Part shown: positions 1 through 7,542 of the stretch, piece after piece | Numbering within the stretch: the first letter of the stretch is position 1 | Layout of the letters: each line of letters begins with the position of its first letter | Origin: CAZGSN01 sp964371655 | GTDB taxonomy: Bacteria > Desulfobacterota > Binatia > HRBIN30 | Direction: 5' to 3' | DNA: 48,681 nt | Assembly: GCA_964371655.1 (NCBI GenBank) | Contig: CAYJOD010000045.1 | Span: forward strand, 1 to 48,681 | Notes under the pieces: model-generated | Told to the model about the DNA's origin: nothing | Databases searched by the model: none | What the model saw: the letters and a program-made list of their open reading frames with translations, nothing else | Made by a program: the position numbers and the translations under genes

Positions 1-16
1 GCCCTGCGCCGGAATT

Positions 17-304
17 TCACGGAGTTAGGACCCCTATGTCAGGAGGTCTGGATTCCATGCGGTCGGTTTCAGCGGGCGTGAGGTCACGCAACACCAACCG
101 CCCACCTGTGCGCAGCTTCCAGAGTGCCGCTTGGTAGCGGTGGCCGCCGACAGAGCCGAGAAGGTACATCGCTTCAGTGAAACACGGCCAAGTCGTGAGC
201 ATCGGTGAGGCCGGCAGCGATCCGATAGCCGTAAGACATGCGCTGTGGTGGCTGTCGTCGACATCGAGCAACGCCACCAGCACCCCCGTATCGGTTAAGA
301 TCAC
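17..304 (-). pseudogene. PIN-domain (VapC-like) toxin, 3' truncated
   Basis: The start is GTG and overlaps the antitoxin stop by four bases (GTGA), the usual coupling of VapBC pairs. The first 84 or so residues look like a PIN ribonuclease: the N-terminal strand ILTDTGVLVALLD carries the first acidic residue, and a TTWPCFTEAMYLL segment carries the conserved Thr and Glu. The frame then leaves the family after TPAETDRME and stops at 95 residues, whereas VapC proteins are normally 125-140 long. The second acidic cluster is therefore missing. I infer that the gene was cut by a rearrangement or insertion at about position 55, and that it is inactive as a nuclease. An unusually short but intact variant is less likely. 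Confidence 0.6.
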
Positions 305-606
305 AAGCGGCCAGCTTTGCGTTTATGCAAGAGACCCGTCGCGAACTTCTTGCCGGTGGCTTCCGACATGGCCGCGCCACCAGGGACGTGCTCACTGCTG
401 TGCAGGATACCGACGTAGCCGTCCAAGAGATCCGCTAGGGTCCGCCGGTCCCCGTTTGCCTCGTCGCCCTCCTCGGGATCCTCGGCCTCTGAAGTCGGAA
501 ACCGTTCGCGCAAGCTGTCGAGAGCGAGGAGCTCCGGCGTAGTACCAACCTGATGCGCTCGTACCGCAAGCACTCGTTCAAGATCGGGAGGAACGAAGAT
601 TTTCAT
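301..606 (-). CDS. Antitoxin partner of the truncated PIN toxin
   Basis: This is a 101-residue protein starting with ATG at 606. The N-terminal segment MKIFVPPDLERVLAVRAHQ looks like the strand and first helix of a small DNA-binding antitoxin. The middle is acidic (EAEDPEEGDEANGD) and the tail (SEATGKKFATGLLHKRKAG) is basic and could wrap the toxin. It is translationally coupled to the downstream PIN gene. Its name rests mainly on that position and overlap, because I do not recognise the family with certainty. Because the toxin is truncated, the antitoxin may be a relic that only represses its own promoter. Confidence 0.6.
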   Translation of the reverse strand: MKIFVPPDLERVLAVRAHQVGTTPELLALDSLRERFPTSEAEDPEEGDEANGDRRTLADLLDGYVGILHSSEHVPGGAAMSEATGKKFATGLLHKRKAGRL

Positions 607-746
607 CGCATGGTCCTTCGGTACATCAACCTAGCGCCATCCCGCCTCGGCCGGAAGCCGGAGCACCCTGTCTTGACCACGTGTGATACGTCGTCTGCCA
701 TACATAGTCTCGGGCGCACCCGGTACTCCGCAAGCCATCGAGGTGG

Positions 747-881
747 ATGGCTACTACTACGCATCTTCAAAGAAGATCAACAGTTCCGCGCGATCTGAGC
801 CAGGCGATCGGCTACATCCGCGTCAGCACCGAGTCGCAAGCGACGGAGGGGGTGAGCCTCGATGTGCAGCGCGAGCGCATT
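747..881 (+). pseudogene. Serine recombinase (resolvase/invertase), N-terminal fragment
   Basis: The translation from ATG 747 contains AIGYIRVSTESQATEGVSLD followed by VQRERI. This is the start of the resolvase catalytic domain, with the Arg and the nucleophilic Ser of the YxRVST motif. The similarity stops at the Ile codon at about 881, exactly where a perfect inverted repeat begins. A second short piece in the expected continuing sense (GYTDPGISGGG) appears about 2 kb downstream at 2882. Between them lie genes unrelated to recombination. I infer a recombinase gene split by an insertion of roughly 2 kb and then eroded. No C-terminal DNA-binding domain is visible. Confidence 0.7.
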
Positions 882-882
882 C

Positions 883-923
883 CCTCTCTGCCAATGACAG
901 TGCGACAGTCATTGGCAGAGAGG
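883..923. repeat. Perfect 16-bp inverted repeat, 9-nt loop
   Basis: Arms CCTCTCTGCCAATGAC (883-898) and GTCATTGGCAGAGAGG (908-923) match perfectly. The hairpin lies 17 bases past the stop of the minus-strand ATPase gene, so it could end that transcript, although no T-run follows on that strand. It also sits exactly at the left break of the split recombinase. A related sequence, ACAGTCGTTGGC (2843-2854), lies near the right break and resembles ACAGTCATTGGC at 905-916. It may therefore be an end of the inserted segment. Confidence 0.7.
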
Positions 924-940
924 ACTGTTTCCTTTGCGGC

Positions 941-2083
941 TCACTTGCCGGCGATGCGTGCGACGAGATCGTCGAGGGTCAGGAATTGCACTTCGATGCC
1001 GCTGTAGCTTCGAGTGAATCCAGGCGTCGCGTCCGGGGTCGTGACCAGGAAGGTTGCCTTGGGATAGGCGCGGGCGAAGACCAGTAGGTTCGCCGGATTG
1101 AAATCCCGAGCCGACCATTTGCACTCGATAGCCAGCGGCCGTTTCCCGCGCGGTGCCCAGATCAAATCGACCTCGTGGCCTTGCTTGTCCCGCCAATAGC
1201 GCAGGTCCGCGCTCTGCAGTTGCGCGCCGAGCTCGTTGAGGACGTAGTGTTCCCAGAGCTGTCCCAGATCGTCGGGACGCAGGCTGGTCCAGCCGCGGTG
1301 GGCACAGACGAAGCCGGTGTCGAAGCCATAGACCTTGGGGGCAGCGATGATTTCGTTGCTGCGGCGGGAACTGAACGGTCGCAGAACCAGAGCGACCGAC
1401 GTGGCCTCGAGGACGGCGAGATAGTTCGCGATGGTGGTGCGGCTGACTTCGCACGGCGCGGCGAATCTGGTCGCCTCAAAAATGCCGCCGCTCTGGGCCA
1501 TGAGCAACTCCACGAAGCGCTGGAAAGAAGCGCGGCGCTCCAGGCGAAAGAGCTCCTGGATGTCTTTGGCCCAGTAGGCATCCATCCATTCCTGGAAATC
1601 GCGCTCGGGCAGCTCCGGCGACAGGAAGAAGGGCGGCAGCCCGCCATGCAGCAGGCGATGCGGGAGATCCATGTTGCCAAAGTCGGCCAGATCCGCCCCG
1701 ATCATTGGCGTGAGCCACAGTTCCGTCTTGCGCCCGGCGAGCGTGTCGCGAAAGTGAGTGCTCGCGCCAAGTGTCGAGGAGCCCGTGGCCAGGATGCGAA
1801 CGGTGGGAAAGTGGTCGGCGGCGATCTTGAGCAATTCGGAGGGATTGGACAAGCGATGCACTTCGTCGAGAACCACACGTTTGCCGCGCAGCCCGTGCAG
1901 AAAGGCCTCGGGGTCCTCCATGGCCCGGCGGACGCGTGGTAGCTCGCAGTCGAAATATTCGACGGCTCGGAGGGTCTGGGCCAGCGAGGTCTTGCCGGCG
2001 CGGCGCACCCCACGCAACCACAGAATGGAGCGTCGGCGCCACTGTTGCTCAATCCGTTCGATCCAGAAGCGACGACTTACCAT
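941..2083 (-). CDS. AAA+ ATPase with C-terminal DUF4143 domain
   Basis: This 380-residue protein has a P-loop near the N-terminus (GVRRAGKT, residues 25-32), a Walker B strand (RVVLDEVHRL) and a sensor-1-like segment (RILATGSSTLG). The C-terminal half has the DUF4143 pattern with a PD-(D/E)XK-like core (EVDLIWAPRG then LAIECKWSA). Proteins of this architecture are common, usually solitary, and often found in islands or near toxin-antitoxin genes. Their cellular role is not established. Here the gene lies inside the segment that splits a serine recombinase, which fits acquisition by transfer. The length is typical and the frame is intact, so it is probably expressed. Confidence 0.9.
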   Translation of the reverse strand: MVSRRFWIERIEQQWRRRSILWLRGVRRAGKTSLAQTLRAVEYFDCELPRVRRAMEDPEAFLHGLRGKRVVLDEVHRLSNPSELLKIAADHFPTVRILATGSSTLGASTHFRDTLAGRKTELWLTPMIGADLADFGNMDLPHRLLHGGLPPFFLSPELPERDFQEWMDAYWAKDIQELFRLERRASFQRFVELLMAQSGGIFEATRFAAPCEVSRTTIANYLAVLEATSVALVLRPFSSRRSNEIIAAPKVYGFDTGFVCAHRGWTSLRPDDLGQLWEHYVLNELGAQLQSADLRYWRDKQGHEVDLIWAPRGKRPLAIECKWSARDFNPANLLVFARAYPKATFLVTTPDATPGFTRSYSGIEVQFLTLDDLVARIAGK

Positions 2084-2173
2084 TGAGTGCCATGGTGACG
2101 CGTAGTGCGACTAAACGCAAGTCTGATTGCGTTTAGGCTCACAGGAGCTTGGTGGAGTTGACGAAGCACTTTG

Positions 2174-2233
2174 CGGCTTCGCGTCTTGGCGCGAGAAACA
2201 TCCGAGGTTGGCTCGCGCGAAGACGCCAAGCCG
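2174..2233. repeat. Intergenic palindromic repeat (GACGCCAAG type)
   Basis: Two 22-base arms (2174-2195 and 2212-2233) are complementary with two mismatches and enclose 16 bases. The sequence TTGGCG-GAAGACGCCAAG belongs to a kind of dispersed hairpin found between genes in many GC-rich genomes. It lies between the ATPase start and the HigA-like gene and could act as a transcript-end or insulator structure. Confidence 0.6.
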
Positions 2234-2299
2234 CCAAGGGAGGGAGCGAGGACTCATCAAACGGGCGGAAAGGTAGACGTGTAAGCCTGAATCGATATT

Positions 2300-2347
2300 G
2301 AACACTCGCCGGGGGGACGAACAACGGCCGATTAGTTGCGAGTGTTC
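2300..2347. terminator. Inverted repeat over the HigA-like stop codon
   Basis: Perfect 10-base arms GAACACTCGC (2300-2309) and GCGAGTGTTC (2338-2347) flank the stop codon of the HigA-like gene. The hairpin could terminate or stabilise that minus-strand transcript. No T-run follows, so it is not a textbook intrinsic terminator. It may instead mark the junction where the antitoxin lost its C-terminal half. Confidence 0.35.
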
Positions 2348-2595
2348 GTCTCTTCACCAAGCTCAGGCACGTGCTCCGCCTCGTAGCGTTCGATCAACAC
2401 GCTGAGCACTTCCATCAAAGAGGCTAACGGATGACTCTCATCTTCACCCACCTCGTCGATGAGGTCATCGAGCGAGGCAACCAGGCGGCGGTACTCGGCG
2501 TTGGTGTGGGGCACGAACACCGTCTCTCCCAGCTCGGGCCAGTACGTCGCCGCCGCAGTCAGGTTCAGAGGGTTCATTCGCGTCATTCCTTCCAT
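2332..2595 (-). pseudogene. higA: HigA-type antitoxin lacking its HTH domain
   Basis: The segment LIDEVGEDESHPLASLMEVL followed by SVLIERYEAEHVPEL is characteristic of the N-terminal half of HigA-family antitoxins, which normally continue into an XRE-type helix-turn-helix. This one stops at 87 residues, just after HVPEL, so the DNA-binding half is absent. The first ATG (2595) overlaps the end of the upstream toxin frame. ATGs at 2586 and 2577 are alternatives. Together with the broken toxin upstream it forms a dead or dying HigBA module. Moderately sure of the family, less sure that nothing functional remains. Confidence 0.65.
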
Positions 2596-2870
2596 CCGCC
2601 TTGATCGTATTCGTCGTGGGTCAGCACGGCTCGAATATACACTCGACGGCGATTGTAGTGAATGGCGGCGACCAGACGCGCCTTGTTCCCACCAATGTTG
2701 AACACGGTCAGCTTGCCGACGCGATCGGCCGAGGAAAACGTGGCTCAGACCTCGGCGAGAGATGCGAAATCTTGTCGCTTCATCTCTCGATATCAGTGCT
2801 GAAGGGCACTCGTCGTCTCAGGATGTTGCGCCGCAAAGTCGTACAGTCGTTGGCGCGTGATTACGTGCAT
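2583..2870 (-). pseudogene. higB: HigB-type mRNA interferase with two in-frame stops
   Basis: Reading the minus strand from ATG 2870 gives a HigB-like sequence beginning MHVITRQRLYDFAAQHPETT. Its later parts read RVGKLTVFNIGGNKARLVAA and HYNRRRVYIRAVLTHDEYDQ, ending GGWKE. It is interrupted by TGA at codon 26 (2793-2795), where the family usually has Trp, and by TGA at codon 42 (2745-2747). Everything else stays in one frame over 95 codons, so these are recent point mutations. HigB toxins cleave ribosome-bound mRNA. This copy cannot make a full product. Confidence 0.85.
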
Positions 2871-2881
2871 TCCGCTGCCCC

Positions 2882-2926
2882 GTGACGCTGATCGGCTACA
2901 CCGACCCCGGCATCAGTGGCGGGGGC
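2882..2926 (+). pseudogene. Serine recombinase, second fragment
   Basis: The codons from 2882 read VTLIGYTDPGISGGGG. This matches the strand and turn (D-x-G-x-S-G) that follows the first helix of the serine-recombinase catalytic domain. It would come about 12 residues after the VQRERI at which the first fragment ends. The frame is blocked upstream by a TGA at 2858 and the similarity is lost within a few codons, where the opposite-strand Uma2 gene begins. It is a short match, so it depends on the fragment at 747-881 for support. Confidence 0.5.
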
Positions 2927-3623
2927 GGTCGCGCAGTCGATTCAACTTCGCCTCGAGCTCGGCGACACGATGAAGTGCAGCTTCCTTGGCGGCACACTGA
3001 TCGGCTTCGCGTTCCTCTGCTGTGGGTACCAACGCCTCGCCTTTCGGACCTTCGGCGATTCTTACGCGGCCTTCGCACTCCGCTCCAACCTCAACGTCGC
3101 GAAACCAGCAACCCAAGACCTTCGACCTCACCCGGTCGGCACGGGTTGCTTCGACACGAATCAGACCACGGCGGCCGACCCGTCGAAACACCTGCCAGCG
3201 CAAACCCTCGGCACGTTCGGTGAACCCCGGGTCGAAAATCAGCAACTCCTTCACGCCGAGCTCCGCATAGCGCGTCGGCGCATCGTAGTAGTCCTTCTCC
3301 CAATCCTGCGAGACGATCTCGATGGCGAAGCTCGGAACAACTCGGTCTTGCCAGAGCTTCCAGGTTCGCACCCGAGTGCGTGGATCGACGCCGGGAAGCA
3401 CGTAGATGTCAGGTGCCACGCGGGCGTGCGGATCGTGCTGGCGCCAATAAATGAACTGATCGGCACCCACGAACGCCTTGACGCCGCGCCGCGTCAGCCA
3501 CCACTGCAGCAACGGTCGCAACAGCTCGACGATCCAGCGCTGGATGATGTCCTCGCCCACGCGCTCCTCCTCGGGGTAGACGGTCGGGTCGAAACGGCGC
3601 CGGTGCGCCACCGAGACAGACAT
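2913..3623 (-). CDS. Uma2-family (DUF820) putative nuclease with coiled-coil tail
   Basis: A 236-residue protein with the Uma2 restriction-endonuclease-like core: RVAPDIYVLPGVD (Asp72) and PSFAIEIVSQDWEKDY (Glu102) give the PD-(D/E)XK metal-binding pair. They are followed by a TRYAELGVKELLIFDP segment typical of the family. The last 35 residues are charged and heptad-like (EREADQCAAKEAALHRVAEL), a coiled-coil tail often seen on these proteins. Uma2 proteins occur in many copies in some bacteria and their substrate is unknown. The start ATG at 3623 is the first in frame. The 3' end overlaps the recombinase remnant, which suggests the gene arrived after that gene had decayed. Confidence 0.85.
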   Translation of the reverse strand: MSVSVAHRRRFDPTVYPEEERVGEDIIQRWIVELLRPLLQWWLTRRGVKAFVGADQFIYWRQHDPHARVAPDIYVLPGVDPRTRVRTWKLWQDRVVPSFAIEIVSQDWEKDYYDAPTRYAELGVKELLIFDPGFTERAEGLRWQVFRRVGRRGLIRVEATRADRVRSKVLGCWFRDVEVGAECEGRVRIAEGPKGEALVPTAEEREADQCAAKEAALHRVAELEAKLNRLRDRPRH

Positions 3624-3704
3624 GCGCGCGAACGTAATCCAAGGTAGCCGGACTTACAAGTTACAAGAAAGCGAGCGACGTCTAGCCCGCTGTTCTCACC
3701 AAGA

Positions 3705-3870
3705 CTTCACCGCAGAGACGCAGAGGCGCGGAGAAGAGGATGTTCTGAAAACAATTGCGCATCGCCCGAACAGCAGACTGCACGCAATAGCTCCGGCCAG
3801 AATCTTGGTTTCTTCCGACCATCCAAGGCTTTCTCCGCGCCTCTGCGCCTCTGCGTCTCTGCGGTGAGAA
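3705..3870. repeat. Long palindromic repeat of the CACCGCAGAGACGCAGAG family
   Basis: The left arm (3705-3736, CACCGCAGAGACGCAGAGGC) and right arm (3829-3870, GCCTCTGCGTCTCTGCGGTG) are inverted copies around a loop of about 90 bases. Related palindromes occur at 9344-9452, 28252-28358 and 30102-30370. This one separates the Uma2 gene from the methyltransferase gene. Confidence 0.75.
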
Positions 3871-3873
3871 ATC

Positions 3874-4764
3874 CTAGAGCCCAGGTCGCACCCGGGCGAC
3901 GACGTCGATCGAGCCGTTGTTGACGAAGACGGCCTTTTGCGTCAGCCGCAATGCCCGCGCCGCGGCGCCGATGAGAGCGGCCAGAGGCGGCGCGATCCGG
4001 CGTAGACGATCGACCAAGAAGTCCAACCTCACATACTGACCTGTCGCCGCGATGGTCACGATTTCGAAGCCGGCGCGCTCGAGGAGGATGCGAATACTGC
4101 GCGGGCTGTAGTAGAAGACGTGCTCCGGAATCTTGAACGAAACCCAGCGCGCGCCCGAGACCCGCGCCAGCAAGGAGCGGATATTCGGGGTCATGACGAA
4201 CAGAAGGCCGCCGGGACGCAGGTGGGTGCGCACTTCGCGCAGGAACGGCAGCGGATCGGTGACGTGCTCGAGCAGATCGAGCATCACCGCCGCGTCGAAT
4301 TGATCTGCGGCGGCCAGGCTGTCGACGGATCCGACCTCGCCTTCAATGCCCATGCTGCGCACTTGTTCGATCGCCCAGGGGTTGCGGTCCAATCCAAACA
4401 CACGCTCCACACCGGCACGCCTCGCCTCGCGCAGGAAGAGGCCGGTTCCGCAACCGACCTCGAAGAGATCGTGCACCTTGCCATGTGCCAGCAGGGAATC
4501 GAGCTTGCGCCGGAAGGTGCGCTCGAACTGCGGTGTGTCCACGGCGTAATCGGAGTAGCCGACGCGGTCGCTGCCCTCGAAGTAGTTGCGCGAGCCGTAG
4601 AGAGCCGCCAGCTCGGCGTCGCTCGGCAGCGGCACCAGCTGTCCGAGCGCGCACGCTTGGCAATAGGCCACCCAACGATCGCCGAAGCGGTGCAGGCCGA
4701 CGAGCCGGCCGGCACAGAGAAGGCATTTGGCGTCTTCCACCGCCGTAGTTTGTAGATCCGACAT
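3874..4764 (-). CDS. SAM-dependent methyltransferase with N-terminal zinc motif
   Basis: A 296-residue class I methyltransferase. Motif I is DLFEVGCGTGLFL (residues about 98-110), followed by the acidic ribose-binding residue in VFGLDRNPWA and by FDAAVMLDLLEHV and LRPGGLLFVMTPN. Before this domain lie two Cys pairs (CLLC near residue 14 and CQAC near residue 36) that probably bind zinc, an arrangement common in methyltransferases of polysaccharide, lipid and natural-product loci. The acceptor cannot be read from the sequence. It is transcribed away from a GT2 glycosyltransferase starting about 170 bp further on, which suggests a shared role in surface glycan or lipid modification. Confidence 0.88.
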   Translation of the reverse strand: MSDLQTTAVEDAKCLLCAGRLVGLHRFGDRWVAYCQACALGQLVPLPSDAELAALYGSRNYFEGSDRVGYSDYAVDTPQFERTFRRKLDSLLAHGKVHDLFEVGCGTGLFLREARRAGVERVFGLDRNPWAIEQVRSMGIEGEVGSVDSLAAADQFDAAVMLDLLEHVTDPLPFLREVRTHLRPGGLLFVMTPNIRSLLARVSGARWVSFKIPEHVFYYSPRSIRILLERAGFEIVTIAATGQYVRLDFLVDRLRRIAPPLAALIGAAARALRLTQKAVFVNNGSIDVVARVRPGL

Positions 4765-4796
4765 GTAACAACTCAGCTCGCTGCGCTCGCAACCTT

Positions 4797-4888
4797 AGGG
4801 ACAAAGGGATCGAGGGACAAAGGGGCAGAGGGACGAGAAGGTGTAGACCATCTGTCTTCCCTTTGTCCCTGATCCCTTTGTCCCTGAC
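4797..4888. repeat. Low-complexity palindrome built on GGGACAAA
   Basis: The left side repeats AGGGACAAAGGGATC and AGGGACAAAGGGGCAGAGGG. The right side (from about 4851) repeats the complement, CCCTTTGTCCCTGATCCC. The two sides can pair as a long imperfect hairpin. It fills the shared upstream region of the divergent methyltransferase and glycosyltransferase genes, so it may affect both promoters. Confidence 0.65.
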
Positions 4889-4936
4889 CTCTCATGCTCC
4901 CTGTGCCTCGGCTGGTGTTCTGTGCAAGCAGACGAT

Positions 4937-5806
4937 ATGAGCCCCGGCAACTCAGCGATGGCCGGCCCCACCAGCAAAGCATCCGACGGCGTGACCATTG
5001 TCCTGCCGGCATTCAACGCGGCGGAAAGCATCGGCGCGACTATCGCCGGGCTGCGTGCCGAGCTCGTTCCACTAGGCCGGCCACTCGAGCTCGTGGTCGT
5101 CGATGACGGCAGCACCGACAACACCGCCGCCGTCGTGCGCGAGTTGCAGACGACGACGTCCGGCATCCGACTGCTGCGCAACCACCGCAATTTGGGAAAA
5201 GGACTGTCCGTCTACGTCGGCGTGCTGGCGGCCACGCAACCCAAGGTCTGCTTTACCGATGCCGATCTTCCGTTCACCCACGGAAGCTACGCGAAGGTCG
5301 TGCAACTGGCGCTGGACGGATGTCCCTTCGCGGCCGCCTCGCGGCGCATGCCGCAATCGGAAATCCTGGTGCGCATGGAAGTGCTCGGCTACGCGGCCCG
5401 GCGTCATTTCGTCGGTGTAGTCTTCAACACCATCGTCCGGCTGCTGCTAGCGCTCCCGTACCGCGATACGCAGTGCGGGCTGAAGGCATTCGATCGTAGC
5501 ATCGCCATCGACTTGCTCCGGCGCTTGCGCTCGCCACGCTTCCTGTTCGACATCGAGCTGCTCGTCGCCGCCCATGAGATGGGGATCGACGTGGTCGAGG
5601 TTCCGGTCTGCATCGCCTACAACGACTTCAAGAGCTCGGTGCGGCTGGCCGAAGATTCGGCACGTATGCTCGTCGGCTTGCTCGGCATCGCCTGGCGATT
5701 CCGACGTGGGCTCTACAGGACCGTCAATCCAGAAGTGGACCCCGATGCGGTGGCGGCGCAGGCCAGCGAGGGCGACGGCGGCGCGATCGAGTCGCCGGCG
5801 GCCTAA
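4937..5806 (+). CDS. GT2-family glycosyltransferase (polyprenyl-phosphate hexose synthase-like)
   Basis: A soluble GT-A glycosyltransferase of about 289 residues. It has VTIVLPAFNAAESIG, the nucleotide-sugar site LELVVVDDGSTDNT, the metal-binding FTDADLPF and the acceptor-side RDTQCGLKAF motif. This set is typical of dolichyl/undecaprenyl-phosphate mannosyl- or glucosyltransferases. The enzyme would load a sugar onto a membrane polyprenyl phosphate. It lacks the C-terminal membrane helices of some relatives, but has a hydrophobic amphipathic stretch near residues 245-265. ATG 4937 is preferred; GTG 4922 in the same frame is possible. The divergent methyltransferase is its only nearby partner. 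Confidence 0.85.
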   Translation: MSPGNSAMAGPTSKASDGVTIVLPAFNAAESIGATIAGLRAELVPLGRPLELVVVDDGSTDNTAAVVRELQTTTSGIRLLRNHRNLGKGLSVYVGVLAATQPKVCFTDADLPFTHGSYAKVVQLALDGCPFAAASRRMPQSEILVRMEVLGYAARRHFVGVVFNTIVRLLLALPYRDTQCGLKAFDRSIAIDLLRRLRSPRFLFDIELLVAAHEMGIDVVEVPVCIAYNDFKSSVRLAEDSARMLVGLLGIAWRFRRGLYRTVNPEVDPDAVAAQASEGDGGAIESPAA

Positions 5807-5837
5807 CGCGTCCACGGCCTGGCGAGGTTGCTTCGAA

Positions 5838-5886
5838 AATGGGGGCTGGAGGCTCGGGGCTGGGGGCTCGGGGCTCGGGGCTCGGG
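5838..5886 (+). repeat. G-rich tandem GGGGCTC tract (possible G-quadruplex)
   Basis: Five G-tracts (5856-5859, 5862-5866, 5870-5873, 5877-5880, 5884-5886) are separated by only 2-3 bases, mostly CTC. This spacing fits an intramolecular G-quadruplex on the plus strand, just downstream of the glycosyltransferase stop. A related G-rich tract with its complement nearby is at 7459-7533. Confidence 0.55.
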
Positions 5887-5931
5887 AACCGAGTTTTTAT
5901 CCTCTCGGGCGAAGCAGGAGCTTCATAATGA

Positions 5932-6074
5932 CTGTCTCAAAACTTGATCGACTGATGCGGGCGAGCCGCCCGCGCTCCCAGCGATGACGTTCCACCCGCG
6001 AATTGTTTCAGGAAATCGCCGGGAGCGCGGCCGGCTCGGCCGCGGGGTCGGGCTGGGCGCGGGTTGTGAGACAA
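5932..6074. mobile_element. MITE-like element, copy 1 (143 bp)
   Basis: The element begins CTGTCTCAAAAC and ends GTTGTGAGACAA, imperfect terminal inverted repeats of 12 bases. It has a nearly identical copy of the same length in opposite orientation at 29298-29440. The inside is GC-rich and holds further palindromic stretches but no gene. A non-autonomous transposable element is the simplest reading. No matching transposase is in the window. Confidence 0.8.
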
Positions 6075-6173
6075 CCTCGCCAAGAGCGCGGCTCCTTGGT
6101 GTTAGCCCGCCGGATGTCAAGCCGGGACAGGCGCGGCCTATGCCGGATGAGGACAGGGCTCAGCCTGATCGGG

Positions 6174-7319
6174 TTATGGCCGCCCGCTGTTGTAGAGGGA
6201 GCTGACCTTGCCCGAGTCGATGCGCGTGTTGTAGACCTCGAAGCCGCTGATACCGCCGCGCGCACCGAGGTCGCCACCGCGGTTGTTGCCGATGATCATC
6301 GGTTGTGCCTGCGGCACCTCGAACTCGCCGTCGTAGTGCTCCTTACCGATCAAGCGTCCGTCGACGTAGAACTGCAGCACGTTGCCGCCCCCGTCTTGCG
6401 GCCCCCATGTGGCGACCACGTGGTGCGGCTGCTGCGACTGCCAGTTGTCGATGGTCATGCTGGTGCCCGTTTCCAGACCGGTGTCGGGGCAGAACATGAA
6501 GCGCAGGTAACGCCCGTTCTTGTTGATGGCGAGACGGTTCTCCCAGACGTTGGGGGTTTGCAGATCCACCAGGTGGGCGTCTTCCTTGTCGCTCCCGTCC
6601 CACTCCGGCTTCATCCAGAACGAGATCGCACCGGCTTTGCCCTGCACGTTGCCGGCGTCCGGAACCGCGTAGTGCGAATCCTTGCCGAACACCGCCGCTC
6701 CATCTTTCGATTCCACCTTGTCCGCAACCAAGGGCAAGGCGCCGGTATCAGGATCAATCTTCCCGTCTTTGAAAGTAGAAAAGACAGGTTTGTCGGGATC
6801 CGGATTCTGATCCGGCGGCGGCGGGTTCACCGCCACCACGTCGCGACTCGACTGCGCAAGGCGTTCACGCGCCTCACGACTCTGCCGCGCCAGCACATCG
6901 GCCGCCGTGCCGCGATTCGAGCTGCCGGCAGCAGAACCCACGGCCAGCGAAACGGAGGAATCCGGACTCGACTTGGCGCCAAGGCCGCCGGCGCCGGCGC
7001 GACGACCCGCTGGGCCAGCTGCCGTTGTGGCGCTGCCGTTCAGATCAATGTCGGCACGATCGGAGCCGACCGCGTCACCGCGATTTGGATCATCGGGTCG
7101 AGCTGCTGCGCCGCCTTGCATGGGCTCAGCCTCAGTAGAATCACGCGCCGTCCATCCACCCGCGGCGGTCGATCGTTCCGCCACCGCTCCCGCCAAGCGC
7201 TCGGCGCGGCGCGCATCGCTACCGTCCGAGCCGGCGAAGCGCTTCAGCAGAATCGCCGCCGACAACACGGCGCAAACCGCTAGTGCGACGCGCACCCACA
7301 ACCGACCCGTGTGTTCCAT
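6174..7319 (-). CDS. Membrane-anchored LamG/concanavalin A-like domain protein
   Basis: A 381-residue protein. The N-terminus (LWVRVALAVCAVLSAAILL) is a signal anchor or uncleaved signal peptide. Residues 35-165 are low-complexity, rich in Ala, Gly, Ser and Asp, and probably disordered. Residues about 170-380 form a LamG-like jelly-roll: AISFWMKPEWDG, VVATWGPQDGG, LQFYVDGRLIG, MIIGNNRGG and ISGFEVYNTRID are its usual strands. Such domains bind glycans or pack in extracellular proteins. The protein should face the periplasm or cell surface. Its ligand is unknown. It lies downstream of hslV, where hslU would often be found, but has no functional link with it. Confidence 0.8.
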   Translation of the reverse strand: MEHTGRLWVRVALAVCAVLSAAILLKRFAGSDGSDARRAERLAGAVAERSTAAGGWTARDSTEAEPMQGGAAARPDDPNRGDAVGSDRADIDLNGSATTAAGPAGRRAGAGGLGAKSSPDSSVSLAVGSAAGSSNRGTAADVLARQSREARERLAQSSRDVVAVNPPPPDQNPDPDKPVFSTFKDGKIDPDTGALPLVADKVESKDGAAVFGKDSHYAVPDAGNVQGKAGAISFWMKPEWDGSDKEDAHLVDLQTPNVWENRLAINKNGRYLRFMFCPDTGLETGTSMTIDNWQSQQPHHVVATWGPQDGGGNVLQFYVDGRLIGKEHYDGEFEVPQAQPMIIGNNRGGDLGARGGISGFEVYNTRIDSGKVSSLYNSGRP

Positions 7320-7458
7320 GGCAGGGATCGATGTTGAGGGTGCCCGATGACAAAGTCAAGAATTCGCTAAGTGGCTGAAACCGGAAACTCGTGCGGGTCG
7401 TTGACCGGAGCCACGGTCGCCACCGCGTTGATAGGCTCGAAACGAAGCAACTATTCCT

Positions 7459-7533
7459 GGGGCTCGCGACTTGGGGCTGGGGGCTCGGGAAGAGCAAGGC
7501 CCAAGCCCCGAGCCTCAAGCCACCAGCCCCAAG
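7459..7533. repeat. G-rich low-complexity palindrome
   Basis: The left half (TTGGGGCTGGGGGCTCGGG, about 7481-7499) and the right half (CCCAAGCCCCGAGCCTCAAG, from 7500) are near complements. They can fold as a hairpin. It stands between hslV (ending 7543) and the LamG gene and uses the same GGGGCTC unit as 5838-5886. Confidence 0.55.
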
Positions 7534-7542
7534 CGAATGCGA

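Noticed and set aside
2583..2870. TGA read as Trp (genetic-code change or recoding) in the HigB gene
   Set aside because: Only the first TGA is at a Trp position. The second is at a basic-residue position, other genes in the window end with TGA, and the paired antitoxin is truncated. Simple pseudogenisation explains all of it.
6003..7283. A 426-codon open frame on the plus strand
   Set aside because: It starts inside the MITE-like element and runs antisense to the LamG protein; no motif supports it.
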